Shown: in pieces, positions 51,661 through 61,734 of the stretch | Position numbering within the stretch: position 1 is the stretch's first letter | How the letters are laid out: each line of letters begins with the position of its first letter | Assembly: GCF_000971975.1 (NCBI RefSeq) | Contig: NZ_LAQO01000001.1 | Span: 62,001-126,000 of the forward strand | Length of the DNA: 64,000 bases | Direction of reading: 5' to 3' | Source of the DNA: Paenibacillus algorifonticola | Lineage (GTDB): Bacteria; Bacillota; Bacilli; Paenibacillales; Paenibacillaceae | The notes under the pieces: model-generated | Databases searched by the model: none | Seen by the model: only the letters and a program-made list of their open reading frames with translations | What the model was told of the DNA's origin: nothing | Translations under genes and position numbers: made by a program

Positions 51661-52797
51661 TTATTCGAGAAAATCCTTCAAGCGTTTGCTGCGGCTCGGA
51701 TGACGCAATTTGCGAAGAGCCTTCGCCTCAATTTGCCGTATCCGCTCGCGAGTTACGCCAAACACTTTGCCCACTTCTTCCAGCGTTCTTGTACGTCCGT
51801 CATCAAGACCGAAACGCAGGCGCAATACGTTCTCTTCACGCTCGGTAAGCGTATCGAGTACATCCTCAAGCTGTTCCTTCAGCAGCTCATAAGCAGCTGC
51901 ATCCGCAGGAGCAAGAGCCTCCTGATCTTCAATGAAATCGCCAAGATGGGAATCGTCCTCTTCGCCAATCGGCGTCTCAAGCGATACGGGTTCCTGTGCG
52001 ATCTTCATAATTTCCCGAACTTTTTCCGTGCTCAGCTCCATCTCGGCAGCAATTTCTTCCGGTGATGGCTCGCGGCCCAATTCTTGCAGCAATTGACGCG
52101 ATACTCTAATCAGCTTGTTGATTGTTTCCACCATATGAACCGGAATCCGGATCGTCCGCGCCTGATCGGCAATCGCCCGAGTAATCGCTTGACGAATCCA
52201 CCATGTCGCATACGTACTGAATTTAAAGCCCTTCAGATGGTCAAACTTCTCAACCGCTTTAATCAGACCCATATTGCCCTCTTGAATCAAGTCGAGAAAC
52301 AGCATGCCGCGTCCAACATAACGCTTGGCAATACTGACCACGAGACGAAGATTCGCTTCAGCCAGTCTGCGCTTAGCTTCTTCGTCGCCGTTCTCGATTC
52401 TGCGTGCGAGTTCAATTTCATCATCAGCAGAAAGCAGCGGCACGCGTCCGATTTCTTTTAAGTACATGCGGACAGGGTCATTAATTTTAATGCCTGGCGG
52501 AAGCGCCAAATCATCATCAAAATTAAAGTCGTCCTGTTCTCTTTCCTGCTCTTCTCCACGATTATCAAGCGGATTATGACGCTCCTCATCATTTTCGTTG
52601 AGAACCTCAATCCCTTGATCATCCAGCTGCTCGAAAAACTCGTCAATCTGCTCCGGATCCTGGTCGAAAGGCGATAATTTCTCCATAATCTCTTTATAAG
52701 TTAGGGAGGATCTCTTCTTACCCTGTTCAATCAGCTGGTCTTTGACTTGATCCAGCTTTTGTTCAGCTTCCAATCCAGTATGCTGATCATTCGCCAT
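51661..52797 (-). CDS. sigA: RNA polymerase primary sigma factor SigA
   Basis: 378 residues. Region 2: [20 protein letters not shown] and [20 protein letters not shown]; region 3: [18 protein letters not shown]; region 4: [21 protein letters not shown]-terminal acidic 1.1. It follows dnaG by 34 bases, as in Bacillus. Confidence 0.97.
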   Translation of the reverse strand: MANDQHTGLEAEQKLDQVKDQLIEQGKKRSSLTYKEIMEKLSPFDQDPEQIDEFFEQLDDQGIEVLNENDEERHNPLDNRGEEQEREQDDFNFDDDLALPPGIKINDPVRMYLKEIGRVPLLSADDEIELARRIENGDEEAKRRLAEANLRLVVSIAKRYVGRGMLFLDLIQEGNMGLIKAVEKFDHLKGFKFSTYATWWIRQAITRAIADQARTIRIPVHMVETINKLIRVSRQLLQELGREPSPEEIAAEMELSTEKVREIMKIAQEPVSLETPIGEEDDSHLGDFIEDQEALAPADAAAYELLKEQLEDVLDTLTEREENVLRLRFGLDDGRTRTLEEVGKVFGVTRERIRQIEAKALRKLRHPSRSKRLKDFLE

Positions 52798-52831
52798 ATT
52801 CCGACTCCCTCCTCCCTAGAAACTCAGGCCT

Positions 52832-54667
52832 CTATCGTCCTTTAAGCTGTCTCTCTAGGGCATTAATCTCAGTGTGCATTTGCGCGGCTAACATATAATC
52901 CCCGGCACGTTCCGCCTGTACCGCTTCTTCTTTCTTAAGCTCAAGTTCCCTGAATGCAGGCACCTTGCTAATATCCTCGATATCAGCGGCTAATATGTCC
53001 TCGTCAAAAGGAACATCTTCCATCATTGAAATGGCTGCCGCTGCTCTTTCCAGGCGTTCATCCTGAAGCGAACCAATAAAGCGTCCGACATCTGGATCAT
53101 GATCCTGCGCATAAAATGCGTACAAATAAGCAGCAAGCGCTGCGTGATCCTCCACATTGAACGCTTCGCCAAGCCTGTCGTGCACCGCGAGTGCCGCTTC
53201 CCGGTCACGCATCATGACATGGAGCAGACGCCTTTCCGCCTTGATGTATGCGGGCAGCAAGGATGGAGGGCCCGAACTACGGCGATTTTCATTCCTACCA
53301 TTATTCCACGAATTATCGTTATTATCCCCTTGCGGCTTCTTTTTTTGCAGCTCCAGCACTTTAGCTTGGCAGTCCTGCTTCAAAACGTCAAGTGGGAAAT
53401 TAAACTCGCGGGACAACTCCTGTAAGTAAACCTCGCGTTCAATAGCAGAATCAAGATCTGCAACAATGCCAGCCGCTTCGAGCAAATAGTTTTTCCGGCC
53501 CTCTTCTGTTAGCAGTATATGGTTTTTCCTTGAATATATAAGCTTAAATTTTGTGGTGGTTGCCGCTCCGTCGATTGCTTCCCTAAGGAAGGTGTCAGGG
53601 CCGTATTCCTCAATATACTCATCGGGATCCTTGCCCTTCGGCAGGATGGACACTCTGACTCTAAGTTTGGCCTTCTCGAGCATCGGAATGGATTTCAAAG
53701 CAGCTGCTTGTCCGGCATCATCGCCGTCATAGCACAGGATAATCTCCTCCGCCTGCCTTCCGAGCATGGCACAATGCTCCTCAGTCAATGCTGTACCCAT
53801 CGTTGCAACACCATTATTTACGCCTGCACTCCAGGATTTTATAACATCCATATACCCTTCAAATAGAACAACCTGTTTGCTCTTGCGAATAGCTGGCCTT
53901 GCATGATGCAAATTGTAAAAAACTCGGCTCTTCGTGAACAGCATCGTCTCCGGGGAGTTCAAATACTTGGGCCCACCGTCACCGATTACCCTTCCGCCGA
54001 AAGCGATCACCTTGCCATCACGATCCCATATCGGGAACATGATTCGGCTTCTGAAACGGTCGACATGACCGCTGCCGTCATTTTTAGCCGATAACAAACC
54101 GCCCTTTTCCATTAATACAGGGTCAAAATTTCTTGCTGTTAAAAATCGGTTAAGCGTGTCCCATTGGTCCGGCGCATACCCTATCATAAAGTGGTCGATC
54201 TGCTTTTCCCTGAGACCTCTATCAAGCAAATAGTCTTTAGCGATTTTGCCATGCTGTGTGTTGTTCAATAGATAGTTATACAATTTCGCTGTCAACTGAT
54301 GAGCTTCAATAATGGCTAAGCGGTCTAAGTCAACTTCTTCGCGCTGACCGCCCTCGGCACCCGTCCAAGTTACAGGCATCCCTGCTTCCTCGGCAAGCAC
54401 TCTGACCGCCTCTGGAAAAGAATAGCCTTCGATCTCTTCCACGAATCGTATGACATGTCCGGTCTTACCGCAACCGTAACAATGGAAAATTTGCAGCTCT
54501 GGTGTGACCGTAAACGATGGGGTCTTCTCAGAGTGGAAAGGGCATAGCCCTTTCATATATTTGCCGTGCTTCGTGAGATGAACATACTTCCCGACTGTCT
54601 CTACGATGTCATAATGACGGCGTACCGCATCTATGACCTCCTCCGGTATTTTATTACCGTATGTCAT
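52832..54667 (-). CDS. dnaG: DNA primase
   Basis: 611 residues. CHC2 zinc finger CPFHSEKTPSF and HCYGCGKTGH; TOPRIM VVLFEGYMDVI and ILCYDGDDAGQ; C-terminal DnaB-binding part. A Ser/Asn-rich linker (NNDNSWNNGRNENRR) near residue 450. ATG after AGGTG. Confidence 0.97.
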   Translation of the reverse strand: MTYGNKIPEEVIDAVRRHYDIVETVGKYVHLTKHGKYMKGLCPFHSEKTPSFTVTPELQIFHCYGCGKTGHVIRFVEEIEGYSFPEAVRVLAEEAGMPVTWTGAEGGQREEVDLDRLAIIEAHQLTAKLYNYLLNNTQHGKIAKDYLLDRGLREKQIDHFMIGYAPDQWDTLNRFLTARNFDPVLMEKGGLLSAKNDGSGHVDRFRSRIMFPIWDRDGKVIAFGGRVIGDGGPKYLNSPETMLFTKSRVFYNLHHARPAIRKSKQVVLFEGYMDVIKSWSAGVNNGVATMGTALTEEHCAMLGRQAEEIILCYDGDDAGQAAALKSIPMLEKAKLRVRVSILPKGKDPDEYIEEYGPDTFLREAIDGAATTTKFKLIYSRKNHILLTEEGRKNYLLEAAGIVADLDSAIEREVYLQELSREFNFPLDVLKQDCQAKVLELQKKKPQGDNNDNSWNNGRNENRRSSGPPSLLPAYIKAERRLLHVMMRDREAALAVHDRLGEAFNVEDHAALAAYLYAFYAQDHDPDVGRFIGSLQDERLERAAAAISMMEDVPFDEDILAADIEDISKVPAFRELELKKEEAVQAERAGDYMLAAQMHTEINALERQLKGR

Positions 54668-54709
54668 CGTTCATCACCTTCATCCTAAGTAACACGTAAA
54701 TAATATTCG

Positions 54710-55180
54710 CTAAATGTCATGTTTCTCCTGCTCGCTTTGCAAAACTTTTGTCATCTTTTGTTGAAATCGATCTCGATCTTCCGTTGTCATGGCTTTCGGA
54801 CCCTTGGATTTGCCGCCGCTGCGCCTGCGTTTTGCCTGTTCATGACGGCGTTCCATCAAATAATCGATGTTGTCATCCGTATATTGCTCGCCGCGCGGCG
54901 AAAGGACAAGTGCCCCCTTGCCAAGCGCAATGCAAGCCAGGCCGAAATCCTGCGTTACAACGACATCGCCTTTCAGCAAATGATTGACGATATACATATC
55001 TACGGAATCTTTCCCCGCCTCCACCTGTACAACCGAAACACCCTCTTCGGCTTCAAGATGATGATCATAGGAAGAAACCATCAGCACCGGCAACGAGAAG
55101 CTGCGGGCAATTTGCTTAATTTCCACTTTGACAGGACAAGCATCGCCATCGACGATAATGGTAGGCTTTTTTATAGGAAT
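54710..55180 (-). CDS. yqxD: YqxD/YaiI-family protein (DUF188), non-standard start
   Basis: 156 residues if ATT at 55180 starts translation. Upstream of the first normal start (GTG 55126) the same frame encodes KKPTIIVDGDACPVKVEI, which is the conserved N-terminus of the family (DGDACPVK), so that part must be translated. No ATG, GTG or TTG exists between it and the frame's TGA stop. GGTGA lies 6 bases before ATT (55180-55178); ATA (55174) is an alternative. Rest: SSYDHHLEAEEGVSVVQVEA, GDVVVTQDFGLA and LSPRGEQYT. Probably a PIN-like nuclease fold. Confidence 0.8.
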   Translation of the reverse strand: MPIKKPTIIVDGDACPVKVEIKQIARSFSLPVLMVSSYDHHLEAEEGVSVVQVEAGKDSVDMYIVNHLLKGDVVVTQDFGLACIALGKGALVLSPRGEQYTDDNIDYLMERRHEQAKRRRSGGKSKGPKAMTTEDRDRFQQKMTKVLQSEQEKHDI

Positions 55181-55218
55181 AACAAATCACCGCTCGTTTC
55201 TTCTCTAGAATAGCGTGC

Positions 55219-56034
55219 CTAAGTGAAGCGGATATGCTCCATAATTAGGCTTGCTGTTTCTTCGACCGCACGATGGGACACATCAATAATGACACAGCCC
55301 AACTGCTTCATAATGGACTCCGCATAAAGCAGCTCCTTCTCGATGCGATCCGTCGCCGCGTAAGATGCGCTGTTCGGCAGCCCCAGCGCCTTGAGGCGTT
55401 CCTTGCGAATAATGTTTAAATAAGGCACGCCAATGGTCAGCCCAACAATTTTCGCCTTCGGAACATTAAACAGCTCCGCAGGAGGCTTAAGCTCCGGCAC
55501 GAGCGGAATGTTCGCCACCTTGTATTTCTGATGAGCCAAATACATCGATAGCGGCGTCTTCGAAGTTCGGGATACGCCAATGAGCACAATATCGGCTTTC
55601 AGCACACCCGAAGGATCTTTCGCATCATCGTAACGCACAGCAAATTCAACAGCATCCACCTTGCGGAAATAATTTTCATCCAGCACATGGTTTAGCCCTG
55701 GCTCTTGCCGTGATGGCCGTCCCGTCTTCACTTCAAGACTTTGGATAAGCGGGCCGAGCAAATCAATCGACACGGTGTCATATTGCTCTGCCAGCTTGCC
55801 CATCGCCTCGCGCAAATGCGGGATGACGAGCGTAAACAGCACGATCGCGCCAGCTTCCTGAGCCTGGCGGACTATCCGCTCAAGCGCCGCTACATCCGTA
55901 ATGAACGGCGCTCTCCGGATATCCGTCTGAATCGGATGAAACTGCGCGACAGCGGCTCTTACAACGAGCTCGCCAGTGTCGCCAGCTGCATCCGATACGA
56001 CATAAATAATGACATCTGTCATCGGTTTTGTCAT
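55219..56034 (-). CDS. yqfL: Pyruvate, phosphate dikinase regulatory protein (DUF299)
   Basis: 271 residues. GDTGELVVRAA holds the P-loop-like region; VLIGVSRTSKTPLSMYLAHQ and LVPELKPPAELF are the family motifs. It is a bifunctional kinase/phosphorylase that regulates pyruvate phosphate dikinase or similar. Follows glyS. Confidence 0.9.
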   Translation of the reverse strand: MTKPMTDVIIYVVSDAAGDTGELVVRAAVAQFHPIQTDIRRAPFITDVAALERIVRQAQEAGAIVLFTLVIPHLREAMGKLAEQYDTVSIDLLGPLIQSLEVKTGRPSRQEPGLNHVLDENYFRKVDAVEFAVRYDDAKDPSGVLKADIVLIGVSRTSKTPLSMYLAHQKYKVANIPLVPELKPPAELFNVPKAKIVGLTIGVPYLNIIRKERLKALGLPNSASYAATDRIEKELLYAESIMKQLGCVIIDVSHRAVEETASLIMEHIRFT

Positions 56035-56118
56035 GTTTTATCATCCTCCCCTTCTTAGTTAGAAGTTGTTTCGAAGATGAACGATTCATCGATTGCTGTA
56101 GTTATTTTCTGCGTTATC

Positions 56119-58203
56119 TTATGACCAGACAAGCTTCGAATAATCCGCGACAACCGCTATATCTTCTGCAATTAAAGAGAGGGTCGCCAAACGGTTAGCG
56201 CGTACCTTCTCATCTTCCGCCATAACCATTACAGCATCGAAATACGTATTAATCGGTGCTTTCAGCGCAGCCAGCTTCGCTGCAGCATCAGCAATTTCTC
56301 CTCCGGCAACAGCTTGCTGGAACGATGCATGAACCGCCTGCCATTCCTTATACAGTGCCGATTCCGCTGGTTCCGCAAACAAAGCTTCGTCTACAACTTT
56401 AGTCGTTGCTTTGGCAGCCAAATTGCTGACGCGATTGAAAGCATCTACAATCAGCTTGAAAGCTGCACGGTCTTCGCCAGAAGCTTGTGCATTCAACAGA
56501 GCTGCACGCTCTACTGTCAGCAGCAGATTGTTAAAGCCTGCACCCATTACAGCATCTACAACGTCATAACGAATCGCTTGCTCAGACAGCACATTTTTCA
56601 CACGAAGCGCGAAAAACTCCGTTAAATCCTTGCGTACTTCATCCGCACTGCGCTTCATGCCTCTTGCCTCATGAACTTCAAGCGCCGCATCAAACAAGTC
56701 GGTAAGCTGCAAATTCAAACGCTGTGCCAAAATAATTTGTACGACTCCAGCCGCTTGACGGCGAAGAGCGTAAGGATCCTGCGACCCGGTAGGAATTATA
56801 CCGATGGAGAAGCAGCCGACAATCGTATCCAATTTGTCCGCGAGACTTACTACTGCGCCCGTTATGGAGGCAGGAGCACGATCTCCAGCAAAACGCGGCT
56901 GATAATGCTCATTAATGGCTACAGCAACCGTCTCGTTCTCGCCTGCTTTACGAGCATAATCCTCGCCCATAATGCCTTGCAGCTCTGGAAACTCGCCGAC
57001 CATTTGGGTAACCAAGTCGAACTTGCAAATATCAGCCGTACGGCTAATATGCGCTGCGGTACCCGCACCCACCTGAAGTTTTGCTGCAAGCAAACCAGCC
57101 AAAGCGCTGATACGGCCGACTTTATTAGCAACCGTTCCCAGCTCCTCGTGATAAACAATGTTTTCAAGCTTCGCAAGCGCGTCCCCAATCGCCAGCTTCT
57201 GATCTTCCTCATAGAAGAACTTGGCATCAGAAAGACGGGCGCGAAGCACCTTCTCATTGCCTTTTGCTACAACGTCAATTTTGTTCTGGTCGCCGTTGCG
57301 CACCGTTACAAAATAAGGGAGCAGCTGACCTTTGCCATCCAGCACCGGGAAATACCGCTGATGCTCACGCATCGACGTAATGAGTACATCCTGCGGAATG
57401 TTGAGGAATTCGGGATCAAATGTACCGAACAGCACATTCGGAATCTCGACAAGGAACAAAACTTCCTCCAGCAAATCCTGATTGATGGCGATTTCCCAGT
57501 TTTTCTCCTTCGCCAGCTGCTCAATTTGAGCGACGATGAGCTGTTCGCGCTCTTCTACATCGACGATAACATGCTGCTCACGCAAACGTTCTTTGTACTC
57601 CGCAGGCGCTGTTACTGTCGTCTCTGCGCCGAGGAAACGATGTCCTCTGCTGCTGTTGCCGCTGCGCACGCCTGTAATTTCAAATGGAACAACATCTTGG
57701 CCATAAAGAGCCATTAACCATTTTATCGGCCGAATGAACCTCAAATCGTAGCTTCCCCAACGCATATTTTTCGGGAACGACATGGAGGTAATTAAATTCG
57801 TCAAACCTTCGGACAAAACAGCCGCCGTATCGATACCGATGCTGCTTTTGTTCGCATATACATATTCTACGCCTGCCAGCTCCTGAAAATAAAGCTGCTC
57901 CGGCTCCGCGCCTTGACTGCGTGCAAAGCCAAGCGCCGCTTTGCTCCAATTGCCCTGATCATCCTGGGCAATTTTGCGGGAAGGGCCTTTTACCTGCTCA
58001 TTGACATCCGCCTGCTTCTCTTCAACACCTTGCACCAGAACAGCAAGCCGGCGCGGCGTAGCGAAAGCTTGTACTTCTTGATGAGCAATACGCGATTCTG
58101 CGAGCCATTTTACCAGCTTCTCCTTAAGCTGATTCATAGCACCTCTTACGAACCTCGCAGGAACTTCCTCCAAACCAATTTCCAGCAATAAATCTTTAGC
58201 CAT
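56119..58203 (-). CDS. glyS: Glycyl-tRNA synthetase beta subunit
   Basis: 694 residues, the usual length. Starts KDLLLEIGLEEVPARFVRGA. HD-like domain and C-terminal anticodon-binding helices. With GlyQ it forms the alpha2beta2 enzyme. It overlaps glyQ by one base (TAATG). Confidence 0.96.
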   Translation of the reverse strand: MAKDLLLEIGLEEVPARFVRGAMNQLKEKLVKWLAESRIAHQEVQAFATPRRLAVLVQGVEEKQADVNEQVKGPSRKIAQDDQGNWSKAALGFARSQGAEPEQLYFQELAGVEYVYANKSSIGIDTAAVLSEGLTNLITSMSFPKNMRWGSYDLRFIRPIKWLMALYGQDVVPFEITGVRSGNSSRGHRFLGAETTVTAPAEYKERLREQHVIVDVEEREQLIVAQIEQLAKEKNWEIAINQDLLEEVLFLVEIPNVLFGTFDPEFLNIPQDVLITSMREHQRYFPVLDGKGQLLPYFVTVRNGDQNKIDVVAKGNEKVLRARLSDAKFFYEEDQKLAIGDALAKLENIVYHEELGTVANKVGRISALAGLLAAKLQVGAGTAAHISRTADICKFDLVTQMVGEFPELQGIMGEDYARKAGENETVAVAINEHYQPRFAGDRAPASITGAVVSLADKLDTIVGCFSIGIIPTGSQDPYALRRQAAGVVQIILAQRLNLQLTDLFDAALEVHEARGMKRSADEVRKDLTEFFALRVKNVLSEQAIRYDVVDAVMGAGFNNLLLTVERAALLNAQASGEDRAAFKLIVDAFNRVSNLAAKATTKVVDEALFAEPAESALYKEWQAVHASFQQAVAGGEIADAAAKLAALKAPINTYFDAVMVMAEDEKVRANRLATLSLIAEDIAVVADYSKLVWS

Positions 58204-59084
58204 TACGCCTCGCTCCTTTCTTTCAGCATCGGGAATCCAAGGCGCTCGCGCTCTTCCAAATAAGTCGCAGCCACTTGGCGTGCCAAATTTCTCACGCGCA
58301 TAATGTAGCCCGTCCGTTCCGTCACGCTGATCGCGCCGCGCGCATCAAGCTGATTGAACGCATGCGAGCATTTCAGCACATAGTCATAGGCCGGGAACAC
58401 GAGGTTATGCTCCATCGTCTTCTTCGCTTCCTCTTCGTACATATTAAACAATGAGAACAGCATCGCCGTATCAGACGTCTCAAACGTATATTTGGAATGC
58501 TCATATTCCGGCTGCTTGAACACATCGCCGTACGTTACGCCGTCAACCCATTCAAGATCAAACACATTTTCTTTGTCCTGAATATAGGAAGCAAGACGCT
58601 CCATGCCGTATGTAATTTCCACGGCTACCGGGCTTGCATCAAGGCCACCTACCTGTTGGAAATAAGTAAACTGCGTAATTTCCATGCCATCGAGCCACAC
58701 TTCCCAGCCAAGTCCCCATGCGCCAAGCGTCGGTGCTTCCCAGTTGTCCTCAACGAACCGGATATCATGATCTTTCGGATCAATACCAAGGCGAGTAAGG
58801 CTTTCCAAATAAAGCTCTTGAATATTGTCCGGTGACGGCTTCAAAATAACCTGAAACTGGTGATGCTGATACAACCTGTTCGGATTTTCACCATAACGGC
58901 CATCGTTCGGACGGCGCGAAGGCTCCACATAGGCTACATTCCAAGGCTCTGGCCCAATGGAGCGCAAAAACGTCATGGGATTCATCGTGCCTGCGCCTTT
59001 CTCTACATCGTAAGGCTGCACCAAAATACAATTTTGCTCGGCCCAGAACTGCTGCAGCGTTAATATCATGCTTTGAAAGTTCAT
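58203..59084 (-). CDS. glyQ: Glycyl-tRNA synthetase alpha subunit
   Basis: 293 residues. [20 protein letters not shown] and [20 protein letters not shown] (class II motif 2 region) are diagnostic. AAAGGAG precedes ATG. Controlled by the T-box leader upstream. Confidence 0.97.
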   Translation of the reverse strand: MNFQSMILTLQQFWAEQNCILVQPYDVEKGAGTMNPMTFLRSIGPEPWNVAYVEPSRRPNDGRYGENPNRLYQHHQFQVILKPSPDNIQELYLESLTRLGIDPKDHDIRFVEDNWEAPTLGAWGLGWEVWLDGMEITQFTYFQQVGGLDASPVAVEITYGMERLASYIQDKENVFDLEWVDGVTYGDVFKQPEYEHSKYTFETSDTAMLFSLFNMYEEEAKKTMEHNLVFPAYDYVLKCSHAFNQLDARGAISVTERTGYIMRVRNLARQVAATYLEERERLGFPMLKERSEA

Positions 59085-59147
59085 ACCTTTTCCGCTCCTT
59101 TTTTTGCTTGTGCAATTTCACCAGCGGCGGCAGTCTCAAGGGAACGC

Positions 59148-59405
59148 AAAAACTCTCGCCTCTACGTCTGCCGCCAGACATAGGGACGAGAGCTGATCTC
59201 CCGCGGTTCCACCCTACTTGGCTTTCTTAGCTGCAGCAACAATAACTAGTTGATCGTACACTAGTTCTTCTCTACTTGCTGCGCAAGAAAACCCGCTTTC
59301 TTAAACGCGACTCCGGAGTGCCCTTTCGCTGCTGGTCCGCTCCGGGCTCCCACTATCCCCGAATCGCTAAAGCTGTAACCATCACAACTACTTTCTCCAT
59401 CATTG
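59148..59405 (-). ncRNA. T-box leader of glyQS
   Basis: On the minus strand AGAAAGTA near 59389 (stem I start), a long stem I, the T-box AGGGTGGAACCGCGGGAG (59215-59198) and a terminator: CTCTCGTC/GGCGAGAG (59192-59153) with TTTTT. Uncharged tRNA-Gly pairs with GGTGGAACC and stabilises the antiterminator. The specifier codon could not be placed with certainty. Confidence 0.9.
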
Positions 59406-59474
59406 TCCGATATTTATATCTGTTTATCATAAACATATTGCATGCAATTGTCAAACCTGCCGGCTGAAAGCCGT

Positions 59475-60503
59475 CTATTCCATCGGCCGTTCCCTTTGAA
59501 GGGGAGACCAGCCATCTACGCCAGCCAGAATATGCACCACAGAATAATCATCTGCCTGCTCGCCTGTGAGCTGCCGCGACCAGTTAATTCGATTGTCACT
59601 GGATCCGCCTGGTCCTGTACTTGCATATTCCGCATAATAAACCGTATGGTGAGCGTCAAGCTTGTTCCAATCATCCCAGCCGGCAGGAGCAATATGCTCG
59701 CCCATCCAGCAGCGAATAAAGATGGTTTTGGCATAATTGCGCCATGGCCTGCCCAAATATACACTTCCTGTGGGCGCGTCGCCAGTCAAACGACATTCGT
59801 TGAATACATATCCGTGAGGAGCATGCTCCGGCGTAGACGCAGCAGCAATCCATCCATTAATCGCATCGGGCTCGGCAGCGCCGCGATTTTTGGCGAAAAT
59901 CTCGCAGCGGTTGAACAGCGCCGTAGCCGAGCCGAAAATAAAGTCGATATCGCCCTCTATATAACAGTTCTCGTAATATTGACGGGACTGCCTTCTTGGA
60001 GCTCCTTCTCGTGGACCGCCAAAAAAGCTGCGGTCAATTGGAACTTCCGGAAGCGGCCCTGTAAACAGCGTATCCTGATGACCAATTAAACGGCAACTGC
60101 GGAAGCAGGCGCGATCGCCATCCGCGTAGAGCGCGAGCGCTTGGCCCACTTTTTCCCCAGGGCCAGCCGTATTGATAAACGTCATATTTTCTCCTATAAA
60201 ATCATCTGCCCCAACGAACACGGTATAGGAATAAAACGTATGATAGGGCTCGCCGTCCGGAAATGCTTTTGTGGCATGGTCATCAAAGCTGATGATCGTC
60301 TCGCTCACATTTTCTCCTATTAAGCTGATCATTGGCTTTTCGATATGAAGCTTCTCATAATAAAACCCATTGCGAATATAAATGATGACCCGCTCCTTGT
60401 TCGTTGCAGGAACGGTGTCGACAGCTGCTTGAATAGACGTAAAATCGCCGCTTCCATCGGCGGCTACTACAATAGAGACAAGCTTATCCTTTCCTGCTTT
60501 CAT
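59475..60503 (-). CDS. Pectinesterase (CE8)
   Basis: 342 residues from ATG 60503 (GGAGGTG upstream). Catalytic: RLIGHQDTLF, GDIDFIFGSA and YLGRPWRNYA. Right-handed beta-helix. No signal peptide, so it acts on short methylated oligogalacturonides in the cytosol. A longer in-frame extension of 56 residues is not typical and is rejected. Neighbours (regulator, binding protein, permease) suggest a pectin uptake locus. Confidence 0.87.
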   Translation of the reverse strand: MKAGKDKLVSIVVAADGSGDFTSIQAAVDTVPATNKERVIIYIRNGFYYEKLHIEKPMISLIGENVSETIISFDDHATKAFPDGEPYHTFYSYTVFVGADDFIGENMTFINTAGPGEKVGQALALYADGDRACFRSCRLIGHQDTLFTGPLPEVPIDRSFFGGPREGAPRRQSRQYYENCYIEGDIDFIFGSATALFNRCEIFAKNRGAAEPDAINGWIAAASTPEHAPHGYVFNECRLTGDAPTGSVYLGRPWRNYAKTIFIRCWMGEHIAPAGWDDWNKLDAHHTVYYAEYASTGPGGSSDNRINWSRQLTGEQADDYSVVHILAGVDGWSPLQRERPME

Positions 60504-60698
60504 CCTAGCCGCTACACCTCCGCCGGAAAAGCGTAAAACCTGCTCTCGCCCGTCTCCTGAAAAATCGCTCCCACTGTCCGCAACGGCCAGTAAAGCGGCT
60601 TTGTCTGTTGCATCGTCAAGTCCTCCTTCAATAATGTCTGCCAAGCGCAGACTGCAGAGCCGCAATTGCACCTAACCGCCTAGTTGAATAGGGACAAG

Positions 60699-61673
60699 CT
60701 AAATTCGCTCCTTGCAAATCGCTACCGAATTCCGCAAATACAGCTGCGGCTGGATGACGACCGGATACTTAGCGTCTTCACCCCGTATAAGCGCAACGAT
60801 CAGCTCAGCAGCCTGAACGGCAAGTTCGCCGAGCGGCGGGCCGATCGTCGTCAATGCGACCTCAGCATACTGCATATCCGGCAAATCATCGTAACCGATT
60901 AAGGATATATCCTGCGGCACTTGGAAGCCCGCTTCAATGAAAGCACGCAGCGCCCCTCGTGTAACCAAGTTGTTGAGGCCAATGAAAGCGGTTGGCGAGC
61001 TGCTCGTGAATGTGTAGTTACGTACGGCAAAATAACCGTCTTCCCATGAGGAATAAGCTGGAAGCACGCTGCCCTGGCAAAATTCCAAGCCCGTCCGCTG
61101 CAGCGCCTCCTTATATCCTTCAATTTTAATGTTCTGGGAGTTGCCGATAAACCCAATCCGCTCATGACCATGCGCTTTCAAATGCTCGACTGCTTTGAAA
61201 ATGCCTTCTTTGCGGTCGATTTTAATATAAGGCGAATTCGGGTTTTCATCAGCGCCGAGTACAAAGCATGGCATAGGCATCGAGGAGACGAGCTTCCAGA
61301 ACGCCTCCCGATCATCCAGCATATACTCCCAGAAAATACAACCATCCACTCGAAGCTGGCTGAAGATGTCTACTCCATCGCCCGCTATGACCAAGATCAT
61401 TTGATAACCGCGGCTTTTCAGCTCGCGATGCAAATTTTTCGAGATATTGGAAAAGAGCGGGTTGCTGAGTTCATCCAGAACAAAGCCAATAATATTGCTT
61501 TTGCCTGAAGAAAGCTGCTGCGCCATAATATTTTTTCGGTATTGATATTTTTCCGCGATTTCCAGCACCTTCTGTCTAGTTGCCGGCTTAATAAGCGGAT
61601 CATTGTTCAATGCCTTGGAAACTGTGCTGTAGCTTACTCCTGCAAGCTTGGCAATGTCCTTTATTGTAACCAT
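60699..61673 (-). CDS. LacI-family transcription regulator
   Basis: 324 residues from ATG 61673. HTH: TIKDIAKLAGVSYSTVSKAL, hinge MAQQLSSGKSNIIG, then a periplasmic-binding domain. Likely controls the pectin locus; inducer unknown. The longer frame starts inside the 61735 gene and is rejected. Confidence 0.92.
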   Translation of the reverse strand: MVTIKDIAKLAGVSYSTVSKALNNDPLIKPATRQKVLEIAEKYQYRKNIMAQQLSSGKSNIIGFVLDELSNPLFSNISKNLHRELKSRGYQMILVIAGDGVDIFSQLRVDGCIFWEYMLDDREAFWKLVSSMPMPCFVLGADENPNSPYIKIDRKEGIFKAVEHLKAHGHERIGFIGNSQNIKIEGYKEALQRTGLEFCQGSVLPAYSSWEDGYFAVRNYTFTSSSPTAFIGLNNLVTRGALRAFIEAGFQVPQDISLIGYDDLPDMQYAEVALTTIGPPLGELAVQAAELIVALIRGEDAKYPVVIQPQLYLRNSVAICKERI

Positions 61674-61734
61674 TCCTGAGCCCACGCCTTTCCCATCAAC
61701 CGCTTGCGGTTCATCTTGCCCTATGCTATGAAAA

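Noticed and set aside
55164-55190. Programmed ribosomal frameshift at the A6-G run of yqxD
   Set aside because: The needed shift is +1 relative to the GTG frame, while A-AAA-AAG sites give -1; kept only as a side possibility.
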